A program made the translations under genes and the position numbers. Positions 1 to 8,692 of a stretch of DNA of 27,893 nt are shown in pieces. This DNA is from CBDHHC01 sp050633205 (GTDB lineage: Bacteria > Pseudomonadota > Alphaproteobacteria > Rhizobiales > CBDHHC01). Within the stretch, counting starts at the first letter, position 1, and each line of letters starts with the position of its first letter. The notes beneath the pieces were generated by a model, which saw nothing but the letters and a program-made list of their open reading frames with translations, had not been told where the DNA came from and did no database searches. The stretch lies in assembly GCA_050633205.1 (NCBI GenBank), contig JBOEGA010000080.1, positions 1-27,893 of the forward strand. Reading direction: 5' to 3'.

Positions 1-1858
1 CAATTGGTCATCACGCAGAACATTGTCTAATATTTTCGCGAGTTTAGCGCCTTTGCGGGATTTTTTTCCGGCTGCTGCGATTTTTTCAAGCTGAACAAGC
101 AGGTTTGTTGCATAGGTCTGAGATGCCTGCCATCTGTTGAACAGGTCTGAATCATTGCCAGCGAGAAATTCAAGATCTTTTTCGCTCTGGCTAATATTCA
201 GTTGAACAGGTGCTGAAAAATCTCTGAACAGAGAAGGTACAGGTTTTTCTTTTATACCTGTAAAAATGATTTTCTGTTCACGTTTAGTCAGGTGGAAAAG
301 GTCATCACTAAAGGGCGCTTTTTCGGAAGCTTTTAACTTTATGTCTTTGCCATTTTTATCAATAAGGCCAAGCTTAACTGGCAAATGATGCGGTTTTTTA
401 CCAGTCTGTCCCGGTGTTTTAGGGATAACCTGATTAAATGTAAGTGTGGCTTCCTGTTTTTTCTTATTATAGTCAACTTTAGCCATGACCTGCGGTGTGC
501 CAGCCTGTGAGTACCACAGCATGAACTGGTCAAGGCTGATATTATTGGCTTCAGCCATTGAAGAGATGAAATCTTCTACNNGTAGCCGCTTCTCCATCAT
601 GACGTTCGACATACAGGTCCATACCTTTACGGAAGCCATTCTGTCCGACCATCGTCATTATCATGCGGCAGAGTTCTGCACCTTTTTCATATACTGTTGT
701 TGTATAGAAGTTATTGATTTCTATAAACGAAGCGGGTCGTACCGGATGCGCCAGAGGGCCGCCATCTTCAGGGAACTGACTCGCACGAAGTGTACGAACA
801 CTCTGAATTCTTGCAACAGTTCGTGATCGTTCGTCTGCTGTAAATTCCTGATCACGGAATACTGTGAGACCTTCTTTGAGGCAAAGCTGGAACCAGTCAC
901 GGCAGGTTATACGGTTGCCTGTCCAGTTGTGAAAATATTCATGAGCAATAACAGCTTCAATAGCTTCATAGTTTGCGTCTGTTGCAGTATCTGGATCCGC
1001 GAGGACCAATTTGTCATTGAAAATATTAAGGCTTTTATTTTCCATAGCCCCCATATTAAAGTCGCTGACTGCTACTATATTGAAGATATCCAGGTCGTAT
1101 TCCAGTCCAAAACGGGTTTCATCCCATTTCATCGACCGTTTAAGAGAGTTCATAGCCCAGTCACAACGGTTTTCCTTGCCATGCTCAACAAAAATTTTCA
1201 GATTTACTTCACGCCCGGATTTTGTTTTGAACTTATCGGATACTTCGGCAAGATCTCCTCCGACTAATGCAAACAGATATGCAGGTTTTGGATGGGGGTC
1301 ATGCCAGACAGCGAAATGACGGCCTTTTTTTCTCGCATTTCCTGAATCGGTCAGGTTTCCGTTTGAAAGCAGTATTGGTGCTTCTTTTTTATCTGCTTCA
1401 ATACGTGTCGTGAAAACAGACAAGACATCTGGACGGTCAAGGTAGTAGGTTATTCTGCGAAAACCCTGTGCTTCACACTGTGTGCAATATATGCTTCCTG
1501 ATCTGTATAGTCCGGACAGTGCCTTGTTTTTTTCCGGATTGCAGGTTGTTACAATATCCAGAGTAAAGGCTCTGCTTGGCGGTTTCAGTATTTTCAGGTT
1601 TGCTTTAGTCGCCCTGTAAGCTTTTTTATCCAGAGCTTTATTGCCAATCGCGACCTTTTCCAACTTAATGTTCTCTCCATCAAGAACAAGTGGGCCGTGA
1701 GTTCCGGTCTTTTTTACAGGATTTGGTTTGATACGAAGCTTTGCTTTGACGAGGGTCTCGGTCGGATGCAAAGAAATATCAAGTTTGACAGTCTCAACGA
1801 GATAATCAGATGGTTGATAATCCTTGAGATATACAGGTTGTGGTTCTTTCTTTTTCAT
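1..1858 (-). CDS. pepN: Aminopeptidase N (M1 metallopeptidase), 3' end beyond the window
   Basis: Zinc aminopeptidase that removes N-terminal residues from peptides in the cytoplasm. The M1 signature is complete: GAMEN exopeptidase motif at residues 270-274, zinc ligands in HEYFH (306-310), and the third ligand Glu in KEGLT (about 329). The protein begins MKKKEPQPVYLKDYQPSDYL, as in the bacterial PepN family. About 619 residues are visible; family members have roughly 870-890, so the C-terminal helical domain runs off the window. At 580-581 there is an NN placeholder. Read literally it shifts the frame, but reading it as one base gives A-T-V-E-D-F and continues into SSMAEANNISLDQFMLWYSQ, the expected PepN sequence. 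The gene is therefore probably intact and the break artificial. No partner gene is visible on its upstream side. Confidence 0.95.
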
Positions 1859-2149
1859 CGTCTACAAGCAACTCCCTTGTACTGTGCAAATAAAGCAATT
1901 TCTTCTAACTTATTTTGTTTCAATTCAGGACATTATCCGTCTCCAGTTTACAGCTCGTATACCAAGGACATTAATAAAGTATTCAAATTTATATATATTC
2001 CGGTGCTTTTTTCAAATTTTGCCTGATAGCAAGTTCAGGAGTAATTAGCGTATGCACAATAGACCTGCTATGTGATACAGGTCCTGAGCCTAAAGCCTGT
2101 TAGTGCAAGCCCGAATTGATAAGTTCCAATTGTTTTCAGGAATTTCAAA
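1859..2149. other. Divergent intergenic region between pepN and the FecCD permease
   Basis: About 290 bases of AT-rich sequence with no supportable gene. It must hold promoters for both directions. A small inverted repeat, gacctg at 2062-2067 and caggtc at 2078-2083 with a 10-base loop, lies about 70 bases before the permease start and could be an operator or a leader hairpin. I see no clear Fur box and no complete cobalamin riboswitch. A ribosome binding site, aggaa at 2138-2142, sits 7 bases before the permease ATG. Confidence 0.5.
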
Positions 2150-3136
2150 ATGTTAACTATCGTACTGCTACTACTATCAATCTGCCTTACATTCCTGTCA
2201 CTTATGATCGGGCCGTCAGATATCAGTGTATTGGCAAGCTTTTCCGCATTATTCGGTGGGGGGCTGGAAGTTGATCGGGTTATAATGTGGGAATTAAGAA
2301 TGCCCAGAACTTTACTGGCCTTTTTGATTGGAGCAACTCTGGCAATGTCAGGTGCTGCGATGCAGGGGTTGATGCGGAATCCTCTGGCTTCTCCATCATT
2401 GCTTGGTTCAACTAATTTTGCTGCGCTGGGGGCTGTAATTGCCATTTTCTTTTTCTCGGCTAATAAACAACCGATTTTTGTTACACTTGCTGCAATTTTT
2501 ATGTCTTTGTTTTCCGCGTTTCTTTTATTCCGGATTTCAGGAAGGGATTCCAGGGTTATAACTTTATTGCTTGCGGGGCTGGCTTTATCTTCTTTGGCGA
2601 GTGCTTTAGTTGCTCTTGCTCTGAATCTGTCCCCAAATGCATTTGCAATTGCTGAGATTGCTTTCTGGTTGCTTGGATCTCTTTCAAACAGGACGAACAC
2701 AGATGTTCTGTTAGCCTGCCCATTTATGCTTATAAGCTGGGTGATACTGATCATATACAGAAGAGCTTTACTGGCAATGACATTAGGTGAAGAGGTTGCA
2801 CAGACTCTTGGTGTATCTGTGCGGGCAGCTAAAATATGGATGGCGGTAGCGGTTGCGCTGGGCGTCGGGGCTGCTGTTTCTGTTTCCGGGGTTATCGGAT
2901 TTATCGGACTTGTTGTGCCTCATATTATTCGGCCATTTGTCCGTTATGATCCTGCACGTCTGCTTATACCTTCTGCTTTGGCAGGGGCATGTCTGTTGTT
3001 AACTGCGGATTGTCTGGTGCGGCTAATTCCCAGTTCAACAGAGCTTAAACTCGGGGTTATAACTGCTCTTATTGCGGTTCCCTTTTTCCTTTATCTGGTA
3101 TTACGGGAGCGTCAGGGACGCCCGGCTTTTGTATAA
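2150..3136 (+). CDS. FecCD-family ABC transporter permease (iron-siderophore, heme or cobalamin type)
   Basis: Inner-membrane permease subunit of a type II ABC importer (FecCD/BtuC family), which carries iron chelates, heme or vitamin B12 from a periplasmic binding protein into the cytoplasm. The 328-residue product is hydrophobic throughout, in keeping with 9-10 membrane helices. It carries the family signatures MWELRMPRTLLAFLIGATLA (about 44-63), SGAAMQGLMRNPLASPSLLG, and near the C-terminus VSVSGVIGFIGLVVPHIIR, the coupling-helix region. The ATG at 2150 has aggaa 7 bases upstream. The ATPase gene starts 10 bases after its stop, so the two form an operon. A substrate-binding protein gene, normally present in such operons, is absent from both sides. 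The substrate cannot be assigned from the permease alone. Confidence 0.9.
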   Translation: MLTIVLLLLSICLTFLSLMIGPSDISVLASFSALFGGGLEVDRVIMWELRMPRTLLAFLIGATLAMSGAAMQGLMRNPLASPSLLGSTNFAALGAVIAIFFFSANKQPIFVTLAAIFMSLFSAFLLFRISGRDSRVITLLLAGLALSSLASALVALALNLSPNAFAIAEIAFWLLGSLSNRTNTDVLLACPFMLISWVILIIYRRALLAMTLGEEVAQTLGVSVRAAKIWMAVAVALGVGAAVSVSGVIGFIGLVVPHIIRPFVRYDPARLLIPSALAGACLLLTADCLVRLIPSSTELKLGVITALIAVPFFLYLVLRERQGRPAFV

Positions 3137-3146
3137 GGATAGTGCA

Positions 3147-3911
3147 ATGTCAAAGCTGGAGCTTGATGATGTTTCAATTTCACTCGGTAAAACAAGAGCT
3201 GTTGAGCATCTTTCCCTTACCGTTGAGCCGGGTGAGTTTGTCGTTTTGCTGGGACCAAACGGAGCAGGAAAGACAACACTTGTCCGTGCGGTAGCCGGGC
3301 TGGTCTCCTATACAGGGAGTATAAAGCTGGGGGGGGAGGACATTTCTCATATTGAGGAATATAGACGTGGTAAAAAAATAAGTTACATGCCACAGGGGCA
3401 TGATGTTCACTGGCCTATGAGGGTTCGAGACATCGTGGGATTAGGGCGTCTGCCTTACAGGCCTGTTTTTGCCAATGAAAGCCCGAAAGATAAGTCCTTT
3501 ATTGATAAAGCGCTCGAAATTACAGATTTACAGGCATTTGCAGAAAGAAGGTTTGATCAGCTTTCCGGCGGTGAGAAAAGCCGTGTAATGGTTGCACGGG
3601 CTCTGGCAACCGAAGCGCCATTACTGCTTGCTGATGAACCAACTGCTGCTCTGGATCCCTACAACCAGCTGCATATGCTGGAACTTTTAAGAAGTCATGC
3701 TGACCAGGGAAACAGTATTGTTGCGGTTTTACATGATATCTTATTAGCGGCACAGTTTGCAGATAAACTTGTTTTGCTTAAAGACGGAAAGTGTGTAGAG
3801 GCAGGCTCTGCAGAGAAAGTTCTCAGTGAAGCCAATATAAGGGAAGTATATCGGATTGAAGCTTCTCAGAGATTAGCTTTGGGTAGAGGATTATGGCAAC
3901 GAATCAGTTAG
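3147..3911 (+). CDS. ABC transporter ATP-binding protein, partner of the FecCD permease
   Basis: Cytoplasmic ATPase that powers the preceding permease. All nucleotide-binding motifs are visible: Walker A GPNGAGKT at residues 36-43, Q-loop YMPQG, signature LSGGEKSRV, Walker B LLLADEP, D-loop TAALD, and switch histidine in VAVLHD. Length is 254 residues, normal for FecE/HmuV/BtuD-type subunits. The frame is open further upstream, inside the permease gene, but the ATG at 3147 is preferred. It follows aaggat at 3135-3140, comes after the permease stop, and gives the expected N-terminus MSKLELDDVSISLGK. No gene follows closely, so the operon appears to have two genes. The type of substrate remains inferred. 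Confidence 0.92.
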   Translation: MSKLELDDVSISLGKTRAVEHLSLTVEPGEFVVLLGPNGAGKTTLVRAVAGLVSYTGSIKLGGEDISHIEEYRRGKKISYMPQGHDVHWPMRVRDIVGLGRLPYRPVFANESPKDKSFIDKALEITDLQAFAERRFDQLSGGEKSRVMVARALATEAPLLLADEPTAALDPYNQLHMLELLRSHADQGNSIVAVLHDILLAAQFADKLVLLKDGKCVEAGSAEKVLSEANIREVYRIEASQRLALGRGLWQRIS

Positions 3912-4216
3912 GAGAGAAAAAATATTTTCTGGTGTAACCTAAAGATATGTTCAGGTATTTTTTTCCCTAATATCTCCTGGTTGCGTTTCGAACTATGTTC
4001 AAAAAAGCCATATTTCGTTTGTACATTGATAAATGCTATTCTGAATTCTGTTTTATTACCAATTTGTTGACAGTCTCTTCATGATACGAATATAAAATTT
4101 AAGTCTAGTGTATTTATATATTTTGAATATCGTAATCTTCTTAGCTCGTATTTATTTTTTAGCTAACAGCATGCATCCATATTATGTGAGATGCGGATTT
4201 CTGGGGGAGAAGTCCG
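3912..4216. other. Intergenic region upstream of the TetR regulator
   Basis: About 305 bases with very high AT content and no supportable gene. It holds the TetR-gene promoter described separately, and an AT-rich inverted repeat, agaaaa at 3915-3920 and ttttct at 3925-3930, just after the ATPase stop. No T-run follows that repeat, so I do not call it a terminator. Confidence 0.6.
4067..4096 (+). promoter_or_regulatory. Sigma-70 type promoter of the TetR gene
   Basis: A consensus -35 box TTGACA at 4067-4072 is followed after 18 bases by TATAAA at 4091-4096, five of six to the -10 consensus. It would give a leader of about 110 bases before the TetR start at 4217. The sequence match is strong but the spacing is one base longer than ideal. 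Confidence 0.5.
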
Positions 4217-4882
4217 ATGGCTCGTCGTTCCGACCACACACGTGAAGAATTGAAGAAGCTGATGATTCGATCAGCAAAAGAAATTATTGCAGAAAAAGGA
4301 TTAATGGGTTTAACAGCTCGTGAAATTGCAGGTAAAATCGGCTATTCCGCCGGTACAATATATAATGTATTTTCTAATCTGAATGAAATTATCTATCATC
4401 TTGAAATTGAGGTTCTGGAGTCTCTTGAAAGTTTTTTGGAAACGCTTTCAGATGAGTTGCAACCAGACGAGCAGCTACTGCTGTTTACGGAAAAATATCT
4501 TGATTATATAGATGGTTATTTTAATTCGTGGCAACTGCTCATTGAGCATAAAGCTCCTCATGATATGCAGATTCCGGGCTGGTACCGTGAGAAATTTGAA
4601 AGAATTATTTCGCTCGTAGAGCTGCGGATGAAACCGCTCTTTTCTGCTGAGGACATTTCAGGGGTAGAACGTGCAGCCCGGGTATTCTGGGCAGGACTAC
4701 ATGGCATTATTATTTTGTCGGGTAGTGACAAGCTCGCGATCGCTGATAATGAGAACCGTAAGGATTATGCTTTATTCTGGGTTAAGACTTTCACTGATGG
4801 TCTTAAGAAATCCAGGGATGAGCTGAGCGGTGCAGGCAATATCTCAGAAGATGAAGGGGAAAGGCCTGCTACCGGATCCTGA
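4217..4882 (+). CDS. TetR/AcrR-family transcriptional regulator
   Basis: Predicted one-component repressor. The N-terminal 60 residues form the TetR helix-turn-helix: KKLMIRSAKEIIAEKG, then LTAREIAGKIGYSAGTIYNV (about 36-55), the recognition part with the usual G-x-x-x-G-T-x-Y-x-x-F spacing. The C-terminal ligand-binding half contains VERAARVFWAGLHGIIIL, which resembles the WHG-type TetR C-terminal domain. Length is 221 residues, typical. The ATG at 4217 follows gggggagaag. The gene stands alone: the upstream transporter operon ends 305 bases away and the downstream gene converges on it, so the regulated target is not evident. The end of the protein is rich in charged and small residues and looks disordered. 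Ligand unknown. Confidence 0.88.
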   Translation: MARRSDHTREELKKLMIRSAKEIIAEKGLMGLTAREIAGKIGYSAGTIYNVFSNLNEIIYHLEIEVLESLESFLETLSDELQPDEQLLLFTEKYLDYIDGYFNSWQLLIEHKAPHDMQIPGWYREKFERIISLVELRMKPLFSAEDISGVERAARVFWAGLHGIIILSGSDKLAIADNENRKDYALFWVKTFTDGLKKSRDELSGAGNISEDEGERPATGS

Positions 4883-4920
4883 GCCCGGTGCATTCAACCT
4901 ATCGTTTATTTTTCAGATTG

Positions 4921-4979
4921 ACCAAACCATTTCCTGTATTTATTCGGGAAATGGTTTGGTAAGGACTAATTTTTTATTT
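4921..4979. terminator. Bidirectional intrinsic terminator between the TetR and YdjM-like genes
   Basis: A perfect 14-bp stem, accaaaccatttcc at 4921-4934 and ggaaatggtttggt at 4947-4960, with a 12-base loop. On the + strand a T-rich run follows at about 4969-4980. It lies between convergent genes and should end transcription of the TetR gene. The other direction has a less regular tail. Confidence 0.8.
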
Positions 4980-5792
4980 TTATTCCTGAGAGCTCTCTAT
5001 TGATCCGGTTGCCTGTCCACCCTCAGATGCCTGGCTCGGGTCAGCATTAAAGGAAGATGCTACATCTTTCAGTATTTCATCAATACCAAATGGGCTTCCT
5101 GCAGGTAACAGTTTGTGCCAGATCTGAGTCCATTCTTTTTCGGAGGTGAATATTGTAGCCAGAGATTCATATGAGGGTGTCAGGTAGTAGATTGCTATCG
5201 TAGCAAAAGCCATTGCTAATGAAGCCCCCAAGCTGCGATATTCAAATATTTTCAAGGCTGTGCCAAAGGATTTTTTGATACGTGTATTATCAAAGTCCAC
5301 GCTGTAAACCTCATCAAGAACCAAGTGTACAATATAGCCGAAAAGGACAAAAAGACCTGCCATCCATGATATAAACTCTGTGGTCTGGTAGATATGGCGA
5401 AAGATTGCTGCAGTAGCAAACATGAAGAAAACGCCTGCCAGCAGGGAATGAAAAATGCCACGATGGACCGCAAATTTATGAAAAAGTGCCTGGCCGAAAT
5501 AGCGTATTCCAAGGAAGACGCCTAACCATAATAGCCACATTTCCAGAATGGAAAATTTGTCACCTACTGCAAAAAGTACACAGAATGACAGAAATAGCGC
5601 GAGGCCAAAGAATATTGCCCGGGATGACTTTGATCTTTCAAGGTCAATATCAGGCAGTACACTTCCGAATGCTCCCGCACATGTCAGCATAATTACCTGA
5701 TTGGTGTTAACTACGGAGGCTGCCATAGCCATCGTTGCGAGCAGGCCTGTAGCCATTGTTCCTACAGCCAGGTGAGTTCTGAAATTGGCCAT
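4980..5792 (-). CDS. YdjM-like membrane-bound metal-dependent hydrolase family protein
   Basis: Member of the YdjM/YfhO-type inner-membrane hydrolase family (PF04307), known in E. coli mainly as a LexA-regulated membrane protein. The catalytic role in this family is predicted from conserved His and Asp residues rather than shown. Visible motifs are N-terminal FRTHLAVGTMATG, LPDIDLERS (about 46-54), HRGIFHSLLAG in the middle, and YIVHLVLDEVYSVDF, which together supply the metal-ligand-like residues. There are five to six hydrophobic segments. The C-terminal 50 residues are polar and end in a Ser/Gly/Gln-rich tail. Length is 270 residues. The start at 5792 has a good ggagg upstream. It is a single-gene unit, divergent from the DUF2130 gene. 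No LexA box was recognised in its promoter. Confidence 0.8.
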   Translation of the reverse strand: MANFRTHLAVGTMATGLLATMAMAASVVNTNQVIMLTCAGAFGSVLPDIDLERSKSSRAIFFGLALFLSFCVLFAVGDKFSILEMWLLWLGVFLGIRYFGQALFHKFAVHRGIFHSLLAGVFFMFATAAIFRHIYQTTEFISWMAGLFVLFGYIVHLVLDEVYSVDFDNTRIKKSFGTALKIFEYRSLGASLAMAFATIAIYYLTPSYESLATIFTSEKEWTQIWHKLLPAGSPFGIDEILKDVASSFNADPSQASEGGQATGSIESSQE

Positions 5793-5995
5793 AATGCCTC
5801 CAGTGTTATAATCAATTTAGTTTTTCTTTATTTATCTGCTTACCGGGGATTGACCACGGATTTTGCGGATGAGACCTGATTCGGATGTCTTAAAACAAGC
5901 TGTAAAAGTGGTGAGTTGTGGATAGATTGTGGCATGAATTTTTTATGAGTCCGAATCTGATTAGATAGTCTCAATATTTTGTAAGGAGGGTAATG

Positions 5996-7259
5996 ATGAC
6001 TGAGCCGGTAATTAAGTGTCCAGAATGTAAGAGCGAAATAAAGCTTACGGAGTCATTGGCGGCCCCTCTGCTGGAAGCTACCCGACAGGATTACGAAAAG
6101 AAAATAACAGATGCCGAATTGGCGATGTCCAAACGAGAAGAGGTTATTCGTAAGCAGCAGCAACAGGTTATAGATGCCCGTAAGGCGATTGATCAGCAGG
6201 TTAGTGTAAAGCTTGAAGAGGCGAGAAAAAGTATAATAACCGAAGAGGCCAGAAAAGCAAAAGCTGCTGCTGCACAGGATCTCGAGATAAAAGCTTCTGA
6301 GCTGAAAGAGCTTCAGGATGTACTAAAAGAGCGGAACAAGAAGCTTGAAGAGGCTCAGAAAGCACAAGCAGAGGTTTTGAGAAAAGAGCGAGCGCTGGAA
6401 GATGCCAGGCGCGAGCTTGAGCTTACGGTTGAGAAGCGGGTTCAGGAGAATATTGCAACTGTTCGAGAAAAGGCAAAGCGGGAAGCTGAGGAAGGGCTTA
6501 AGCTTAAAGTGTCGGAAAAGGAAGAACAGATCGCATCCATGCAGCGCCAGATTGAAGATCTGAAGCGTAAGGCTGAGCAAGGGTCTCAACAGCTTCAGGG
6601 AGAAGTGCTGGAATTGCAGCTGGAGAATACACTTGGGACACGGTTTCCGCTGGATAGCATTGAGCCTGTCGGAAAAGGTGAATTTGGTGGTGATGTGGTT
6701 CATAAAGTTGCGGGGTTTAATGGTCNNGGCTTGCGGGACTATATTGTGGGAATCCAAGCGTACCAAAAACTGGAGTGATGGCTGGCTTGCGAAGTTGAGA
6801 GGAGATCAGCGTGCTGCGAAGGCGGATATTGCTTTGCTGGTTTCACAGGCCATGCCCAAAGGTGTGGAATCCTTCGACCTGATTGATGGTGTCTGGGTTG
6901 CAGAAACACGTTATGCAATTCCATTAGCTGTTGCGTTGCGGCAGTCTCTTATTGATCTTGCTGCTGCCAGGCAGTCACGGGAAGGGCAGGAAAGCAAGAT
7001 GGAGCTTGTTTATGATTATCTTACAGGTCCAAAATTCCGTCATCGTGTTGAGGCGATTGTAGAGAAGATTAATGATATGCGCGGTGACCTGGATAAGGAA
7101 AGAAAGGTGATGACACGTGCCTGGGCGAAACGTGAGGCGCAAATTCAGGTGGTTATAGATGCCACAATGGGAATGCACGGTGACTTGCAGGGAATTGCCG
7201 GTCAGGCAATTCAGGAAATTGAGGGATTGGATGTCCCATTACTGGAAGGGGAGGTTTAA
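5996..7259 (+). CDS. DUF2130 family coiled-coil protein
   Basis: Protein of the DUF2130 family (PF09903), function not established. The N-terminus has a CPEC motif (IKCPECKSEIKLTESLAAPL), a possible half zinc ribbon. Residues about 30-215 are a continuous charged coiled coil rich in Glu, Lys, Arg and Ala. The conserved C-terminal DUF2130 domain begins at LENTLGTRFPLDSIEPVGKG and contains CGTILWESKRTKNWSDGWL. An NN placeholder at 6726-6727 breaks the frame if read literally. Read as one base it gives G-(CNG)-A-C-G-T-I-L-W, and CAG (Gln) would match the GQ-x-CGTILWESKR form of the family, so the gene is probably intact at about 420 residues. Of two adjacent ATGs (5993, 5996), the second has better spacing, 6 bases, from aaggagg. 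Its stop overlaps that of ung by 4 bases, tail to tail. Confidence 0.85.
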
Positions 7260-7951
7260 CTCCCTACCTCGAGGTCAGGTAACTGCCAGGTTATTGGTGA
7301 AAAGTTATTTTCTTTCAGAAAGTTATTAGTCATTGAAAAGTGGTTGCAGCCAATAAACCCACGATGAGCTGAAAGTGGCGAAGGGTGTGGTGCCTTGAGG
7401 ATAAGGTGCCTGCTCTCGTCTACAAATGCTGCTTTCTTCTGGGCATATCCTCCCCAGAGCATGAATGCGGTAGGGTTTTTCTGTTTATTAACGACGCGGA
7501 TTATGGCGTCCGTGAATTTTTCCCAGCCTTTTTTCTGATGAGAGGCAGCTTTGCTGTGCTCTACTGTGAGGACGCTATTCAGCAATAAAACGCCCTGTTT
7601 TGCCCATTGTTCCAGAAAACCGTGGTTTGGACGTGTAATCTGCATGTCTCGCTCTTGTTCCTTGAAGATGTTTACAAGAGATGGAGGTGCTTTTATTCCG
7701 GGTTTTACGCTGAAACTCAGGCCGTGCGCCTGTCCTTCGCCGTGATAGGGATCCTGGCCCAGAATGACCACTCTTACCTTTGACAGGGGGGTTAATTCGA
7801 GGGCCCGGAAGTATTCATTTTCTTTGGGATATATTGTTTTTCCTGCCTTTTTTTCCCCATCGAGAAAATTCAGCAGGTCGGTCATCCAGGGACTGGCCAG
7901 CTCTTCTGACAACTCCTGTTTCCAGCTATTTTCAATACTGATTTGTTTCAT
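7256..7951 (-). CDS. ung: Uracil-DNA glycosylase, family 1
   Basis: Removes uracil from DNA to start base excision repair. Motif A GQDPYHGEGQAHGLSFSV carries the water-activating Asp at residue 67. LLLNSVLTVE binds uracil (its Asn is specific for uracil), and HPSPLSAHRGF, with His189, is the catalytic DNA-intercalating motif. Length from the ATG at 7951 is 231 residues, normal for Ung. The frame stays open 34 codons further upstream to 8053, but that extension is not family-like, and MKQISIENSWKQELSEELAS is the expected N-terminus. The ribosome binding site is weak. The gene is convergent with the DUF2130 gene and shares 4 bases of stop region with it. No operon partner is visible. Confidence 0.95.
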   Translation of the reverse strand: MKQISIENSWKQELSEELASPWMTDLLNFLDGEKKAGKTIYPKENEYFRALELTPLSKVRVVILGQDPYHGEGQAHGLSFSVKPGIKAPPSLVNIFKEQERDMQITRPNHGFLEQWAKQGVLLLNSVLTVEHSKAASHQKKGWEKFTDAIIRVVNKQKNPTAFMLWGGYAQKKAAFVDESRHLILKAPHPSPLSAHRGFIGCNHFSMTNNFLKENNFSPITWQLPDLEVGS

Positions 7952-8072
7952 TTTAGAGGGATAGCCTTTTGTTTGGGGGGTGTAAATGGGGTTTGTTTCA
8001 AAGTGATACCAGAATCTCTGGCATGAGGTTTGCGATTGGGAGGGTATTCGCAATCGTATTGGAGGTCATGTT

Positions 8073-8300
8073 ATGATTACTCAACTAGAGCAGAACTCGG
8101 AAATTTCAGTTAGCTGTAGCCTTATTTCTCAGAAAGAAGTGAAAAAAATGGCGGAAATACTGAGAAAACGCTACGGAATTCATGCTTATGCGGCTGCGGT
8201 GAGATTTGCAAAAGAGCATGTTGATATTGATGATGAGACACATGCTGATGCCTGGGCGCGGGTAGCGCGGCACCTTTTTGAGACAACCGAGATTTGTTAA
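8073..8300 (+). CDS. Small hypothetical protein, 75 residues
   Basis: I do not recognise this gene. It encodes 75 residues with no signal peptide or membrane segment. The C-terminal two thirds look like a small helical bundle: KEVKKMAEILRKRYGIHAYA, then AVRFAKEHV, then DAWARVARHLFET. The layout resembles other short alphaproteobacterial proteins that pair an A-x-x-L/I-x-x-R-Y-G helix with a final W-x-x-V-A-R helix, but no function follows from that. Coding is supported by a clean ggagg at 8061-8065, 7 bases before the ATG at 8073. It lies divergent from ung, 121 bases away, and converges on the DUF1244 gene. An overlapping opposite-strand frame over the same bases has no ribosome binding site and was judged a shadow. 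Confidence 0.65.
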   Translation: MITQLEQNSEISVSCSLISQKEVKKMAEILRKRYGIHAYAAAVRFAKEHVDIDDETHADAWARVARHLFETTEIC

Positions 8301-8426
8301 CAACTGGTTAAAATACACTGGTGAGAGGCGGTTTCGTTCACCGCCATTCACATGGTTTCACCTCATATTTACGCCTAATGACGCCCTATTACCTTCAAGT
8401 CACGCTTCATTCATCTCTGGTTACGC

Positions 8427-8675
8427 CTATTTCTGGAATTTGTCTTTCCATTCACTGTAGGGCATGCCGTAGATGATTTCTCTGGCTGCTTCCTTATCAA
8501 GAGTGATGTTCTCTTTTTCGGCTGCTTCCTGATACCATTTTGAGAGGCAGTTTCTGCAAAAGCCTGCCAGGTTCATAAGGTCTATATTCTGAACATCCGT
8601 GTTTTCGCGGAGGTGCTCAACAAGTTTGCGGAAAGCTGCTGCTTCCAACTTTGTCTGTGTCTCACTGTCAATCAT
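8427..8675 (-). CDS. DUF1244 family protein
   Basis: Small protein of the DUF1244 family (PF06844), widespread in proteobacteria and of unknown role. The 82 residues show the family core almost whole: AAAFRKLVEHLRENTDVQNI followed by DLMNLAGFCRNCLSKWY, which includes the C-x-x-C pair that could bind metal, and the C-terminal GMPYSEWKDKF. It lies 17 bases downstream of the N-formylglutamate amidohydrolase stop on the same strand, so the two are probably one operon. This pairing is common in alphaproteobacteria as far as I know. The ribosome binding site is weak, which suggests translational coupling to the upstream gene. Confidence 0.88.
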   Translation of the reverse strand: MIDSETQTKLEAAAFRKLVEHLRENTDVQNIDLMNLAGFCRNCLSKWYQEAAEKENITLDKEAAREIIYGMPYSEWKDKFQK

Positions 8676-8692
8676 AAGTACTCGTTCTGTTT

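Noticed and set aside
485..826. Plus-strand open frame over pepN
   Set aside because: Antisense shadow of the pepN coding sequence, which has conserved residues on the minus strand.
2041..2149. Cobalamin riboswitch before the permease
   Set aside because: Only short fragments such as gacctg and caggtc are present. The ordered B12-box and other conserved elements are missing.
2068..2754. 228-residue minus-strand open frame over the FecCD permease
   Set aside because: Antisense to a permease with all family motifs, and its own sequence resembles no membrane or soluble family.
5878..5957. Inverted repeat gattcgga/tccgaatc and a DnaA-box-like tgtggatag upstream of the DUF2130 gene
   Set aside because: An 8-base pair 64 bases apart and a single imperfect box are near chance. 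No origin features are present.
8311..8340. Terminator hairpin ggcggt/accgcc after the 75-residue gene
   Set aside because: Short 6-bp stem without a T-run; not convincing as a terminator.
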